Source: Oscillospiraceae bacterium (GTDB lineage: Bacteria; Bacillota; Clostridia; Oscillospirales; Oscillospiraceae). From it: a DNA stretch of 45,431 nt. The DNA lies in contig CACYWG010000017.1 in the NCBI GenBank assembly GCA_902778115.1, positions 1-45,431 on the forward strand. The letters are read 5' to 3'. The translations under genes were made by a program, and so were the position numbers. Below the pieces are notes generated by a model. That model worked only from the letters and a program-made list of their open reading frames with translations, was not told the origin of the DNA and did no database searches. Positions 16,439-24,794 of the stretch are shown piece after piece. How positions within the stretch are numbered: the first letter of the stretch is position 1; each line of letters starts with the position of its first letter.

Positions 16439-17707
16439 TTACGCCTCACTGGCCGCCAGGGCCCTCGCGCCGATGTCCCGGCGGCAGAATTTGTTTTCAA
16501 AGCGGACCTGCGCGGCGATGTCATAGGCATCCCGGATCGCCTCCGGCAGCGTGTCCGCCACGGCCGTGCAGCCGACGACGCGTCCGCCGTTCGTCACGAG
16601 CTGCCCGTCTTTGACCGCGGCTCCTGCGACATAGACCCTGTCGCGAACCGCCGCGGGGATCTCCAGCGGGAAGCCCTTTTCATAGTGCTCGGGGTAGCCC
16701 GCGGAGGCGAGGATCACACAGCAGGCGCTCTTGTCGCGGAAGCGGACCTCCGTCTCTCCGAGGCGCCCGTCGGTGACGGCGCGCATCACGGTCAGCAGGT
16801 CGCTTTCCAGCAGCGGCAGGACGACCTGGGTCTCCGGATCGCCGAAGCGGCAGTTGTACTCGATGACCTTCGGCCCGTCCTTGGTAAGCATCAGGCCAAA
16901 GTACAGGCAGCCCTGGAAAGGGCGGCCCTCGGCGTTCATCGCGGCGACGGTGGGCAGGAAGATTGTTTCCATGCATTGCTGCGCGATGTCTTTCGTATAA
17001 TAGGGGTTCGGCGCCACGGTGCCCATGCCGCCGGTGTTGAGGCCGGTGTCGCCGTCGCCGGCGCGCTTATGGTCCATGGAGGAGACCATGGGCTTGATCG
17101 TTTTCCCGTCGGTGAAGGCCAGCACGGAGACCTCGGGGCCCTCGAGGTATTCCTCGATCACGACCCGCTCGCCGCTCTTGCCGAACTTGCCGCCGCGCAT
17201 CATGTCCGTCGCGGCGGCGACGGCTTCCTCGCGGGTCTGGGCGATGATCACGCCCTTGCCCAGCGCAAGGCCGTCCGCCTTGATGACGGCGGGCAGCGGC
17301 GCGCTCTCCAGGTATCTGAGCGCGTCCTCCAGGCGCTCAAAGCTCTCGTAGCGCGCGGTGGGGATTCCGTAGCGTTTCATGAGGTCCTTGGCAAAGACCT
17401 TGCTGCCCTCGATGATGGCAGCGTTCGCGCGCGGTCCGAAGCAGGGAATGCCCGCCGCCTCCAGCGCGTCCACACAGCCGAGCACCAGCGGATCGTCCGG
17501 TGTGACGACGGCATAGTCGATCCGCTGCGCCGCGGCGAAATCCCGGATGGCCGGGATGTCCTTCGCGCCGATATTGACGCACGTTGCGTCGGCGGCGATG
17601 CCGCCGTTGCCGGGCAGGGCGAAGATCTCGGTGACCTCGGGGTTTTCTTTCAGTTTTCGGATGACGGCGTGCTCGCGCCCGCCGCCTCCCACGACCAGAA
17701 GCTTCAT
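16439..17707 (-). CDS. purD: Phosphoribosylamine--glycine ligase
   Basis: A 422-residue ATP-grasp enzyme making GAR from phosphoribosylamine and glycine. It starts MKLLVVGGGGREHA, continues with the typical GIPTARYE ATP-grasp entry and contains LNTGGMGTVAPNPYY and RFGDPETQVVLPLL, all family signatures. It follows the AICAR transformylase gene by 15 nt and its stop is one base from the purL start, so translation is coupled. Confidence 0.97.
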   Translation of the reverse strand: MKLLVVGGGGREHAVIRKLKENPEVTEIFALPGNGGIAADATCVNIGAKDIPAIRDFAAAQRIDYAVVTPDDPLVLGCVDALEAAGIPCFGPRANAAIIEGSKVFAKDLMKRYGIPTARYESFERLEDALRYLESAPLPAVIKADGLALGKGVIIAQTREEAVAAATDMMRGGKFGKSGERVVIEEYLEGPEVSVLAFTDGKTIKPMVSSMDHKRAGDGDTGLNTGGMGTVAPNPYYTKDIAQQCMETIFLPTVAAMNAEGRPFQGCLYFGLMLTKDGPKVIEYNCRFGDPETQVVLPLLESDLLTVMRAVTDGRLGETEVRFRDKSACCVILASAGYPEHYEKGFPLEIPAAVRDRVYVAGAAVKDGQLVTNGGRVVGCTAVADTLPEAIRDAYDIAAQVRFENKFCRRDIGARALAASEA

Positions 17708-17722
17708 GAAAAGGCCTCCCGA

Positions 17723-18901
17723 TCAGTGGTGGAACAGGCGCATGCCCGTAAAGGCCATGACCATACCGTACTTATTTGCGGTGTCGATCACGTGGTCGTC
17801 GCGGATGGAGCCGCCGGGCTCGGCGATATACTGCACGCCGGACTTGCGGGCGCGCTCGACGTTGTCGCCGAAAGGGAAGAAAGCGTCGCTGCCGCAGGTC
17901 ACGCCCGTCTGGGTGGCGATCCAGGCCTTCTTTTCCTCCGCGGTCAGCACCTCGGGTTTGACCTTGAAAACGCGCTGCCATTCGCCCTCGCGCAGCACGT
18001 CCTCATACTCGTCGGAGGTGTAGATGTCGATGGCGTTGTCGCAGTCGGGGCGGCGAATGCCGTCGACGAACTGCAGGCCGAGCACCTTCGGGTGCTGGCG
18101 CAGATACCAGTTGTCGGCCTTCTGGCCGGCCAGACGCGTGCAGTGGATGCGGCTCTGCTGGCCCGCGCCGACGCCGATGGCCTGTCCGTCCTTGACATAG
18201 CAGACGGAGTTGGACTGGGTGTACTTGAGCGTGATGAGCGCCACGATCATGTCGATCTTCGCCTGTGCGGGGAGCTCCTTATTCTCGGTCACGATATTCT
18301 GCAGCAGGCTCTCGTCGATTTTGAAGTTGTTGTGGCCCTGCTCGAAGGTAACGCCGAACACGTCCTTCTGCTCCTGCTCGGCGGGCACATAGGCGGGGTC
18401 GATCTGCACGACGTTGTACTTGCCTTTTTTCTTGGTTTTGAGGATCTCGAGTGCTTCGTCCGTGTAGCCCGGGGCGATCACGCCATCGGAGACCTCGTCT
18501 TTCAGATAGGCGGCGGTAGCAGCGTCGCAGACCTCGCTGAGCGCGGCCCAGTCGCCGTAAGAGCAGAGGCGGTCCGCGCCGCGGGCGCGGATATAGGCGC
18601 AGGCGATCGGAGACAGCTCTGCCTCCGGCGCGACGAAGTAGATGCGCCGGTCGGTCTCGCTCAGGGGCAGGCCGACGGCCGCGCCCGCGGGCGAGACGTG
18701 CTTGAAGGAGGCGGCGGCGGGCAGGCCGGTGGCCTCCTTCAGCTCCTTGACGAGCTGCCAGGAGTTGAGCGCGTCGAGGAAGTTGATATAGCCCGGGCGG
18801 CCGTTGAGCACGGTGACGGGCAGGTCGGAGCCGTCCTTCATGAAGATCTTCGCGGGCTTTTGGTTGGGATTGCAGCCGTATTTCAGTTCAAATTCGTTCA
18901 T
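17723..18901 (-). CDS. purH: AICAR formyltransferase (PurH transformylase half only)
   Basis: A 392-residue protein starting MNEFELKYGCNPNQKPAKIF, the beginning of the AICARFT domain. It contains SFKHVSPAGAAVG (catalytic Lys-His) and KYTQSNSV ... GAGQQSRIHCTRLAG (folate and AICAR binding). It lacks the N-terminal MGS-like IMP cyclohydrolase domain of ordinary bifunctional PurH. The missing cyclohydrolase activity is supplied by the PurO-like gene 4 nt upstream. It transfers a formyl group from 10-formyl-THF to AICAR. The symbol purH is used here for the transformylase half. Confidence 0.93.
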   Translation of the reverse strand: MNEFELKYGCNPNQKPAKIFMKDGSDLPVTVLNGRPGYINFLDALNSWQLVKELKEATGLPAAASFKHVSPAGAAVGLPLSETDRRIYFVAPEAELSPIACAYIRARGADRLCSYGDWAALSEVCDAATAAYLKDEVSDGVIAPGYTDEALEILKTKKKGKYNVVQIDPAYVPAEQEQKDVFGVTFEQGHNNFKIDESLLQNIVTENKELPAQAKIDMIVALITLKYTQSNSVCYVKDGQAIGVGAGQQSRIHCTRLAGQKADNWYLRQHPKVLGLQFVDGIRRPDCDNAIDIYTSDEYEDVLREGEWQRVFKVKPEVLTAEEKKAWIATQTGVTCGSDAFFPFGDNVERARKSGVQYIAEPGGSIRDDHVIDTANKYGMVMAFTGMRLFHH

Positions 18902-18905
18902 TTGC

Positions 18906-19538
18906 TCAGTCCCCCAGATGTTTATTGAACAGTTTCACTTCGCCCTTAACGTTCGTGTAGAGCGAAACCTTGTTGTCCTGATTCAGAGCCGCCCAGACCT
19001 CCTCGGGCTCGGGCATGGAAATGGGCATCGGCTCGCCGGTAAAGCTGGGCAGCGGGCTGCCGTCGCCCTGATAGGTGCTGATGAAGTAGCCTTTCCCCTC
19101 GTCGCAGCCCTCGTAGTCGTAGGTACAGCGCAGGCAGCGCCCGTCCACGCGCTTGAGGATGGACAGGGAGAAGCTGCCGTCCGCGTTCAGGATGGCGGAG
19201 ATGCGCGGCGTCCAGTTGGGACCGTCGGGCTCGTACTCGCGCGTGGCGAGCGCGGCGCGGAAATCGCCCATGTCGCGGATGGTGTCGGTCTGGTCGCCGT
19301 TGGTGACGATGAGGCTGTCGCCCATGCGGCGCACGGGATGGTAGATGATGAGGCTGGGATCGGTCAGCTTGGAGGGATCGAAGGCCTCGGTGCGGATGCC
19401 GTCCTCCGTCCGGGAGAAGATGCGGTTGCGGCTGTTTTCGCTGCGGCCCATGATGAAGTAATAGACCCGGTCCTTGCCGACGGCGATGCCGCGGCCGGGA
19501 TAGGAGGTGTTGCGCAGGAAAGCGAGAAAATCCGTCAT
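18906..19538 (-). CDS. purO: IMP cyclohydrolase, archaeal PurO-like
   Basis: A 210-residue protein of the stand-alone IMP cyclohydrolase family first known from archaea, which closes the last ring of IMP. It starts MTDFLAFLRNTSYPGRGIAV and continues DRVYYFIMGRSENSRNR, both characteristic. ATG 19538 is chosen because AAGGAG lies 8 nt upstream and the start overlaps the purN stop (ATGA); a longer reading begins inside purN. The neighbour downstream encodes only the transformylase half of PurH, so the pair replaces bifunctional PurH. Family recognition is by motif, and the pathway fit supports it. Confidence 0.88.
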   Translation of the reverse strand: MTDFLAFLRNTSYPGRGIAVGKDRVYYFIMGRSENSRNRIFSRTEDGIRTEAFDPSKLTDPSLIIYHPVRRMGDSLIVTNGDQTDTIRDMGDFRAALATREYEPDGPNWTPRISAILNADGSFSLSILKRVDGRCLRCTYDYEGCDEGKGYFISTYQGDGSPLPSFTGEPMPISMPEPEEVWAALNQDNKVSLYTNVKGEVKLFNKHLGD

Positions 19539-20155
19539 TGTCTGTGCTCCTTTTCTTGTTGGATGCGGGAGGAGACCAGCTCGGCCGCCTCGGGGAGGAG
19601 GATCCACTCGGCCTGCTCCATCACGCGCCGCTGCAGAAGCGCGGGCGTATCGCCGGGCAGGACGGGGACGGGCTTTTGCAGGAGGATCCTGCCGCCGTCG
19701 GGGATCTCGTTGACAAAATGTACCGTGGCGCCGGTATATTTGACGCCGCGCGCCAGCGCCGCTTCGTGCACCTTCAGCCCATAAAAGCCCTTGCCGCAGA
19801 AGGAAGGGATCAGCGAGGGATGCACGTTCAGGATGCGCTCGTCATAGCGCCGGACGAAGGCCTCGCTCAGGATGCTGAGGAAGCCCGCGAGAATGATGAG
19901 CTCGATGCCGCGGCTCTCGAGCGCCGACAGGAGCGCTGCCTCGAAGCCCTCCTGGCCGCCGCAGTCGGCGCGCGTGAGCGTCAGGGCCTCGACGCCGGCC
20001 TTTTTGGCGCGCTCGAGCGCATAGGCGCCGGGCACGTTGGACACGACCAGCGCGATCTGCCCGCTTTTCAGCGTGCCGGCGGCTTGCGCGTCCAGCAGTG
20101 CCTGCAGATTGGTGCCGCCGCCGGAGACCAGCACGGCGATCTTCGTTTTATCCAT
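19535..20155 (-). CDS. purN: Phosphoribosylglycinamide formyltransferase
   Basis: A 206-residue PurN that formylates GAR with 10-formyl-THF. It begins IAVLVSGGGTNLQALLDA, has the active-site region ILNVHPSLIPSF and the GVKYTGATVHFVNE motif, and is of standard length. It overlaps the FNT gene upstream by 8 nt and the PurO gene downstream by 4 nt. It depends on Fhs, the last gene of the operon, for its cofactor. Confidence 0.96.
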   Translation of the reverse strand: MDKTKIAVLVSGGGTNLQALLDAQAAGTLKSGQIALVVSNVPGAYALERAKKAGVEALTLTRADCGGQEGFEAALLSALESRGIELIILAGFLSILSEAFVRRYDERILNVHPSLIPSFCGKGFYGLKVHEAALARGVKYTGATVHFVNEIPDGGRILLQKPVPVLPGDTPALLQRRVMEQAEWILLPEAAELVSSRIQQEKEHRQ

Positions 20156-20759
20156 GGCCCTCTCCTTTCAGGCGCTGCAGGAAGGGGATGAACAGGCCGC
20201 CGAGGCTGTTGCCCAGCACCACCAGCAGCAGAAACCACAGGCTTTGCAGCCGGAAGAGCCCGGCCAGCGCGAAATAGAACATATCGGCGATCGAGTGCTC
20301 GAAGCCGGAGAGGACGAAGACCGGGATGCAGAATAGAATGCCCAGCGGCGTTTTCCGCTCGCGGAAGCTCCACACCGCCGTATACATCAGCATGCCGCAG
20401 AAGAAGCCGCGCAGCAGCGTCTGCCAGGGCAGCTGCGTGAGGCGCTTGCCGCAGGCGGCGATGGCAGCCTCCCGCAGCTGCGGGAGGGCGGCGGCGATCA
20501 GCAGGCCGAAGAGCAGCGTCCCCAGGGCGTTGCCGAGAAGGCCGGTGAAGGTCTGCGTCAGGGCGGCACGGCTGTGGTCGGCCAGCAGAAAGCCGATCTT
20601 GCCGGTGTAGAGGTTGAAGCCAAACCAGCAGATCGACAGCAGCGCGATGCAGAACAGCACGGCGCCGACGACCTTGTTTTCGCAGGACAGGAGCACCGTG
20701 CCGCCGATGGAGACCATTGCGCCGGCGAGGATCCCGTCGATCAGACTGCCTCTCAGCAT
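20148..20759 (-). CDS. Formate/nitrite transporter (FNT) family channel, short form
   Basis: A 203-residue membrane protein with about six hydrophobic segments. It carries FNT landmarks: LYTGKIGFLLAD (compare LFTS in FocA), GNALGTLLFGLL, and LSGFEHSIADMFYF, which contains the central-pore histidine of the family. It is shorter than FocA (about 285 residues), mainly at the N-terminus. The gene is locked into the purine operon, overlapping purM by 7 nt and purN by 8 nt, with fhs at the operon end. Import of formate for 10-formyl-THF synthesis is the natural inference; nitrite or hydrosulfide transport, seen in other FNT members, is less likely here. Confidence 0.85.
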   Translation of the reverse strand: MLRGSLIDGILAGAMVSIGGTVLLSCENKVVGAVLFCIALLSICWFGFNLYTGKIGFLLADHSRAALTQTFTGLLGNALGTLLFGLLIAAALPQLREAAIAACGKRLTQLPWQTLLRGFFCGMLMYTAVWSFRERKTPLGILFCIPVFVLSGFEHSIADMFYFALAGLFRLQSLWFLLLVVLGNSLGGLFIPFLQRLKGEGHG

Positions 20760-21790
20760 AGGACGATCCTCTCCTCGCCCGCGGTGATCTCACCGATGAC
20801 GTAGGCGTCCACGCCGGATTCTTTCAGCGTGTCCAGCACGCGGTCGGCGCTGTCACAGGAGACGGCCAGGCTCATGCCGACGCCCATGTTGAAGGTGTTG
20901 AACATGTCGCGCTCGGGGATGCCGCCGCGCTGCTGAAGCAGCGTAAAGACCGGCGGGACGCGCACGGCGGCCTTTTCGATCTTCGCGCAGAGGCCCTCCG
21001 GGAGCGAGCGGGGGATGTTCTCATAGAAGCCGCCGCCGGTGATGTGGCTGACGGCGTGCACCTCGGCCGCCGCCATGGCGGCGAGCACGGGCTTGACATA
21101 GATGCGCGTCGGCGTGAGCAGCGCCTCGCCCAGCGCTTTTCCGAGCTCCGGGATATGCTGCCCAAGATCGGCGTGCTCCACGTCGAAGACCTTGCGCACC
21201 AGAGAAAAACCGTTGGAGTGAATCCCGCTCGAGGGCAGCGCGAGCACGACGTCGCCGGGGCGCACGGAGGCGGGGTCCAGGATCTGTTCCTTATCCACGA
21301 TGCCGACGGAAAAGCCCGCCAGATCGTAGTCGTCCGGCTGCATGGTGCCGGGGTGCTCGGCGGTCTCGCCGCCGATGAGGGCACAGCCGGCCTGCACGCA
21401 GCCCTCGGCCACGCCGGAGACCAGGCTGGCCACCTTTTCGGGATCATTTTTGCCGATGGCAATGTAATCGAGGAAAAAGAGGGGCTTTGCGCCGCAGCAG
21501 ATGATATCGTTGACGCACATGGCCACGCAGTCGATGCCGACGGTATCGTGCACGCCCATCAGCTGGGCAATGCGCTGCTTGGTGCCGACGCCGTCGGTGC
21601 CGGAGACCAGCACGGGCTCTTTCATGCCGGAAAGCTCCGGTGCGAACAGGCCGCCGAAGCCGCCGATCCCGGAGACGACGCCGGGGATGAAGGTGCGCTC
21701 CACATGCCGGCGCATCAGGCGCACGCCCTCATAGCCGGCCTCGATGTTGACGCCGGCCGCGGCATAGGACGCGGAATGAGAGTTTTCCAT
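20753..21790 (-). CDS. purM: Phosphoribosylformylglycinamidine cyclo-ligase
   Basis: A 345-residue AIR synthetase of standard length that converts FGAM to AIR. Signatures: YAAAGVNIEAGYEGV, PVLVSGTDGVGTKQRIAQ, GGETAEHPGTM and SGIHSNGFSLVRKV. It follows purF by 14 nt and overlaps the FNT channel gene at its end. Confidence 0.97.
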   Translation of the reverse strand: MENSHSASYAAAGVNIEAGYEGVRLMRRHVERTFIPGVVSGIGGFGGLFAPELSGMKEPVLVSGTDGVGTKQRIAQLMGVHDTVGIDCVAMCVNDIICCGAKPLFFLDYIAIGKNDPEKVASLVSGVAEGCVQAGCALIGGETAEHPGTMQPDDYDLAGFSVGIVDKEQILDPASVRPGDVVLALPSSGIHSNGFSLVRKVFDVEHADLGQHIPELGKALGEALLTPTRIYVKPVLAAMAAAEVHAVSHITGGGFYENIPRSLPEGLCAKIEKAAVRVPPVFTLLQQRGGIPERDMFNTFNMGVGMSLAVSCDSADRVLDTLKESGVDAYVIGEITAGEERIVLC

Positions 21791-21804
21791 ATCTGATTCC
21801 CTTT

Positions 21805-23229
21805 TTATTCCTTTCCGGTCCAGCAGTAGGTGCAGACCTTGTCGCGGTCGATGCCGATGGCCTCCAGCAGGCCGTCAAGCGACTGGTAGCCGAGGGAATC
21901 GAAGCCGAGCTTTTCGCAGATCGTGTGCAGCAGGCAGCGGCCGCGCTCGGTGGAGGAGTCGGCATACTCGTGGAGATGCTTCTCGCCCTCCTCGCCCTCC
22001 AGCTCGCGGACGACCCGGCGGGCCAGCAGGTCCATATCGGAATTGTTGCGGGAGAAGTTGAGGTACTTGCAGGCGTACATGATCGGCGGGCAAGCCGAAC
22101 GCATATGCACCTCGGCGGCGCCCGACTCATAGAGGAATTCCACCGTGCTCTGCAGCTGCGTGCCGCGGACGATGGAGTCGTCCACGAACAGGAGCTTCTT
22201 GCCCTCGATGAGCTCGGGCACGGGGATCTGCTTCATTTTGGCCACCTGGTCGCGGATGGACTGATTGGCAGGCATGAAGGAGCGGGGCCAGGTCGGCGTG
22301 TACTTGACAAAGGGCCGGGCAAAGGGCTTGTCGCAGCGGTTGGCATAGCCGATGGCATGCGGTACGCCCGAATCGGGCACGCCGGCCACATAGTCCACAT
22401 CCGGCAGGCTCCCCCTCGCCTCTTCGTCGCGCGCCATGATCTCGCCGTTTTTCATGCGCATGATCTCCACGTTGACGCCCTCATAGTTGGAGTTGGGGTA
22501 GCCGTAATAGGTCCAGAGGAAGGCGCAGATCTTCATGTCCCCGCCGGCGGGAGCGAGCACTTCCCAGCCGTCAGCGGTGATGCGCAGGATCTCCGCCGGG
22601 CCGAGCTCATAGGCCGTCTGGTAGCCGAGCTTCTGATAGGCGAAGGACTCGAAGGACACGCAAAAGCCGTCCGCGTCCTTTCCGAGCAGCACAGGAAGGC
22701 GGCCCCAGCGGTCGCGCGCCGCGATGATCTCTCCCCTGCCGGTCATGAGCAGGATGGACATGGAGCCGTCGATCACCTGCTGGGCATGGCGGATGCCGTC
22801 GCAAAGGCTTTCGCCCTCGTTGATCAGCGCGGCGACGAGCTCGGTGGAGTTGACCCGCCCCGAGCCCATGGCCATGAACTGGTGGCCATGGTCGGAAAAA
22901 TAGGTGTCGACCAGCTGCTCGGCGTTGTTGATCTGGCCGACGGTGGTGATGGCGTACAGGCCGAGGTGGGAGCGCACCAGCAGCGGCTGGGGATCGGAAT
23001 CGCTGATGCAGCCGATGCCGATGCTGCCGGAGAAGTCGGGCAGGTCCTTTTCAAAGCGCGTGCGGAAGGGTGTGCTGGCAATGGAGTGGATCTCCCGGAC
23101 CCAGCCCTTTTCGCTGCTCCATGTGGTCATGCCCGCGCTGCGGGTGCCGAGGTGGCTGTGGTAATCGGTGCCGAAGAATACGTCGAGGACGACGTCACGG
23201 TGCGAGACCGCGCCGAAAAAGCCGCCCAT
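21805..23229 (-). CDS. purF: Amidophosphoribosyltransferase with degenerate glutaminase site
   Basis: A 474-residue PurF homologue. The phosphoribosyltransferase half is intact: KKLLFVDDSIVRGTQ (PRPP loop) and VAGVPDSGVPHAIGYA. The four cysteines that hold the Fe-S cluster in the Bacillus enzyme have counterparts (MKICAF, CPPIMYACKY, VCTYCWTG). The glutaminase half is altered: the N-terminal nucleophile Cys is Gly (MGGFFG), the oxyanion-hole Asn of HNG is Val97 (TTVGQ), and the Asp of SSDTE is Ser128 (VNSTE). The start is fixed by TGATG overlap with purC, so no propeptide cysteine is missed. It may use ammonia directly or receive it from another protein. Its neighbours are purC and purM. Confidence 0.92.
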   Translation of the reverse strand: MGGFFGAVSHRDVVLDVFFGTDYHSHLGTRSAGMTTWSSEKGWVREIHSIASTPFRTRFEKDLPDFSGSIGIGCISDSDPQPLLVRSHLGLYAITTVGQINNAEQLVDTYFSDHGHQFMAMGSGRVNSTELVAALINEGESLCDGIRHAQQVIDGSMSILLMTGRGEIIAARDRWGRLPVLLGKDADGFCVSFESFAYQKLGYQTAYELGPAEILRITADGWEVLAPAGGDMKICAFLWTYYGYPNSNYEGVNVEIMRMKNGEIMARDEEARGSLPDVDYVAGVPDSGVPHAIGYANRCDKPFARPFVKYTPTWPRSFMPANQSIRDQVAKMKQIPVPELIEGKKLLFVDDSIVRGTQLQSTVEFLYESGAAEVHMRSACPPIMYACKYLNFSRNNSDMDLLARRVVRELEGEEGEKHLHEYADSSTERGRCLLHTICEKLGFDSLGYQSLDGLLEAIGIDRDKVCTYCWTGKE

Positions 23230-23915
23230 CAGGCGAAGAAGAGCCTGGACAGCGTCATCGGATCGATGTACTTGCCGTCCTTGTACACGCGCATGTTGCC
23301 GGAGGCGATCTCGTCGATCAGCATGACCTTGCCGTCCTTGTCGTAGCCGTACTCGAACTTGATGTCGTAGAGGACCATGCCGCGCTTCTTCATCTCGTCG
23401 GCCACGATCTGCGTGATCTTCTGGGTCATGTCCTTGATTTCGTCGTACTGCTCGCCCGTCATGACGCCGAGCACGATCAGGCCGTCTTTGGTGACCAGGG
23501 GATCGCCCTTCTCGTCGTTTTTGAAGGTCATTTCCACGTAGGCGGGCAGATCCGCGCCCTCTTCGACGTATTCGCCGTAGCGGCGCAGGAAGGAGCCGAC
23601 GGCCTTGTGGCGGCAGATGACCTCCAGCCCGTGGCCGAAGACCTTGGCGGGCAGGACTTCCATGGTGGTCTCCTTCAGGTCGGCGCTGACAAAGTGGGTG
23701 CGGATGCCGGCCGCGTTGACCTTTTCGAAGAAGTAGATGGACATGCGCAGGTTCACGTCGCCCACACCGTCGATGGTCAGTCCGACGGAGTTCTCGCCGG
23801 GATCGAACACGCCGTCCTTGCCGGTGCAGTCGTCCTTGAACTTGAGCAGGTAATTGCCGTTGTCGAGCGCGTAAACATTCTTGGTCTTTCCGGTGTAAAC
23901 AAGCTTCTTTTCCAT
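23229..23915 (-). CDS. purC: Phosphoribosylaminoimidazole-succinocarboxamide synthase
   Basis: A 228-residue SAICAR synthetase of short bacterial length that joins CAIR and aspartate using ATP. Signatures: [30 protein letters not shown] (substrate region) and LYDIKFEYG ... [11 protein letters not shown]. It lies 39 nt downstream of purE, and its stop overlaps the purF start by one base. Confidence 0.97.
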   Translation of the reverse strand: MEKKLVYTGKTKNVYALDNGNYLLKFKDDCTGKDGVFDPGENSVGLTIDGVGDVNLRMSIYFFEKVNAAGIRTHFVSADLKETTMEVLPAKVFGHGLEVICRHKAVGSFLRRYGEYVEEGADLPAYVEMTFKNDEKGDPLVTKDGLIVLGVMTGEQYDEIKDMTQKITQIVADEMKKRGMVLYDIKFEYGYDKDGKVMLIDEIASGNMRVYKDGKYIDPMTLSRLFFA

Positions 23916-23954
23916 GGTTCGTGACTCCTTTTATGTAAGTTTGTTTTGTTTGTC

Positions 23955-24443
23955 TTACAGGCGCGCAGCGATGCCGGCGTCCTTTTCGAGGACGGCCGCG
24001 GCGTCAGCGGCGCGTTTGGCGGCGAGGCGGGCGGCGATGGAAGCGTCCTCCACGGCGAGGATCTGGGCGGCCAGCAGCGCGGCGTTGGCGCCGTTATTGA
24101 CGCCGACCGTGGCCACGGGGATGCCGGAGGGCATCTGCACGGTGCTCAGCAGCGCATCCATCCCGTCGAGCGCGGGGCCCTTGCAGGGGATGCCGACGAC
24201 CGGCAGCGTGGTGTTCGCCGCGATCGCGCCCGCCAGGTGCGCCGCCATGCCGGCGGCGGCGATGATCACACCGAAGCCCTTCTCGCGGGCAGAGACGGCG
24301 AAATCGCGCGCCTCAAGCGGCGTGCGGTGCGCGGAATAGACGTGCGCCTCAAAGGGGATCTCCAGCTCACGCAGGATCCTGACTGCTTTCTCGATGACGG
24401 GCAGGTCGCTGTCGCTGCCCATGACGATGCCGACTTTACGCAT
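23955..24443 (-). CDS. purE: 5-(carboxyamino)imidazole ribonucleotide mutase
   Basis: A 162-residue PurE. Motifs: [20 protein letters not shown] (active-site His) and [16 protein letters not shown]. The last is typical of class I mutases that act on N5-CAIR from PurK, although purK is not in the window. It is the first enzyme gene of the operon. AGGAGGG lies 7 nt before ATG 24443 and a small ACCGG/CCGGT hairpin lies just upstream (24462-24477). The long leader described below precedes it. Confidence 0.95.
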   Translation of the reverse strand: MRKVGIVMGSDSDLPVIEKAVRILRELEIPFEAHVYSAHRTPLEARDFAVSAREKGFGVIIAAAGMAAHLAGAIAANTTLPVVGIPCKGPALDGMDALLSTVQMPSGIPVATVGVNNGANAALLAAQILAVEDASIAARLAAKRAADAAAVLEKDAGIAARL

Positions 24444-24494
24444 AAGTCCCTCCTGTTCTGTAACCGGTCCCGCCGGTCAATGTATGATGAAATA

Positions 24495-24541
24495 GAAAAA
24501 GCCCGGTCTGCGAGGATGACATTCAGTCGCAGTAACCGGGC
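24495..24541 (-). terminator. Conditional terminator (attenuator) in the purE leader
   Basis: Minus-strand RNA forms GCCCGGT, a 2-nt bulge, CTGCGA with its complement (13 bp in all, 24501-24541), closed by a 13-nt loop and followed by CTTTTTC. It stands 52 nt before purE and after a good promoter, so the polymerase must read through it to express the operon. The stop codon of the leader ORF falls in the loop. Confidence 0.75.
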
Positions 24542-24654
24542 GTAAGGGCGTATGGATTTTGATGCAGGCGGACCAAGGCCGCGCAGTTGACACCCTTGAC
24601 GGGCAAGGCGATCCGGCCGCAGCCGATTCTTTTGACCTTGTCAAACAGGCGCAT
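24523..24654 (-). CDS. 43-codon leader ORF upstream of purE
   Basis: ATG 24654 follows GGAGGACAAGCGC, a good ribosome binding site, and the frame runs MRLFDKVKRIGCGRIALPV through HQNPYALTPGYCD to a TGA at 24523-24525. The last five codons form the 5' arm of the terminator hairpin, so a ribosome reaching the stop would block that hairpin. The peptide is basic at the N-terminus and has three cysteines; I do not recognise it. It could be a true small protein or only a regulatory ORF. A longer upstream reading in the same frame lacks a site. Confidence 0.5.
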   Translation of the reverse strand: MRLFDKVKRIGCGRIALPVKGVNCAALVRLHQNPYALTPGYCD

Positions 24655-24661
24655 GCGCTTG

Positions 24662-24751
24662 TCCTCCAAAAACAGAAAATCCCGCCGGCGGAGACGGGAC
24701 AAAAGCACAAAGGCAACAAAACGGAACGGCCTGAAAAAAGCCTCTCCGCCG
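24662..24751 (-). promoter_or_regulatory. Structured 5' leader of the purine operon with alternative pairings
   Basis: In the minus-strand RNA, CGGCGGAGA (24743-24751) can pair with TCTCCGCCG (24686-24694). The second segment is also the loop of a competing hairpin TCCCG/CGGGA (24680-24699), which is followed by TTTTCTGTTTTT. This antiterminator-versus-terminator layout is that of a riboswitch or protein-controlled leader. The promoter-proximal part (about 24752-24788) would be the sensing region. It matches no purine, PRPP, ZTP or THF riboswitch consensus that I could recall. Confidence 0.4.
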
Positions 24752-24794
24752 CGTACTCTTGCCGATCTCTCAGGGTCGCTTTAAAGACACGAAT

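Noticed and set aside
16437..16530. N-terminal extension of PurL
   Set aside because: It overlaps the end of purD in another frame, lacks a site, and the conserved start MVYRIFVEKK is at 16437.
11641..16614. A 1657-codon open frame on the plus strand opposite fhs and purL
   Set aside because: It is a mirror of the high-GC coding strand; the product is low-complexity Ala/Gly/Asp/Arg-rich text with no domain, and purL and fhs are certain on the other strand.
16685..18928. A 747-codon plus-strand frame opposite purD and purH
   Set aside because: Antisense shadow; composition is biased and no motif is found. The same applies to 6983-8755 (plus) and 26739-28751 (minus).
24660..24720. Possible ykkC/PRPP-type riboswitch (GGGACAAAAGC on the plus strand)
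   Set aside because: The other conserved blocks are absent and the strand is opposite to the purE operon.
24721..24790. Possible glycine riboswitch on the plus strand (CTCTCAGG followed by AAAGAC)
   Set aside because: Only the 3' end resembles the consensus; the CACCGAAGG core is missing and no plus-strand gene follows.
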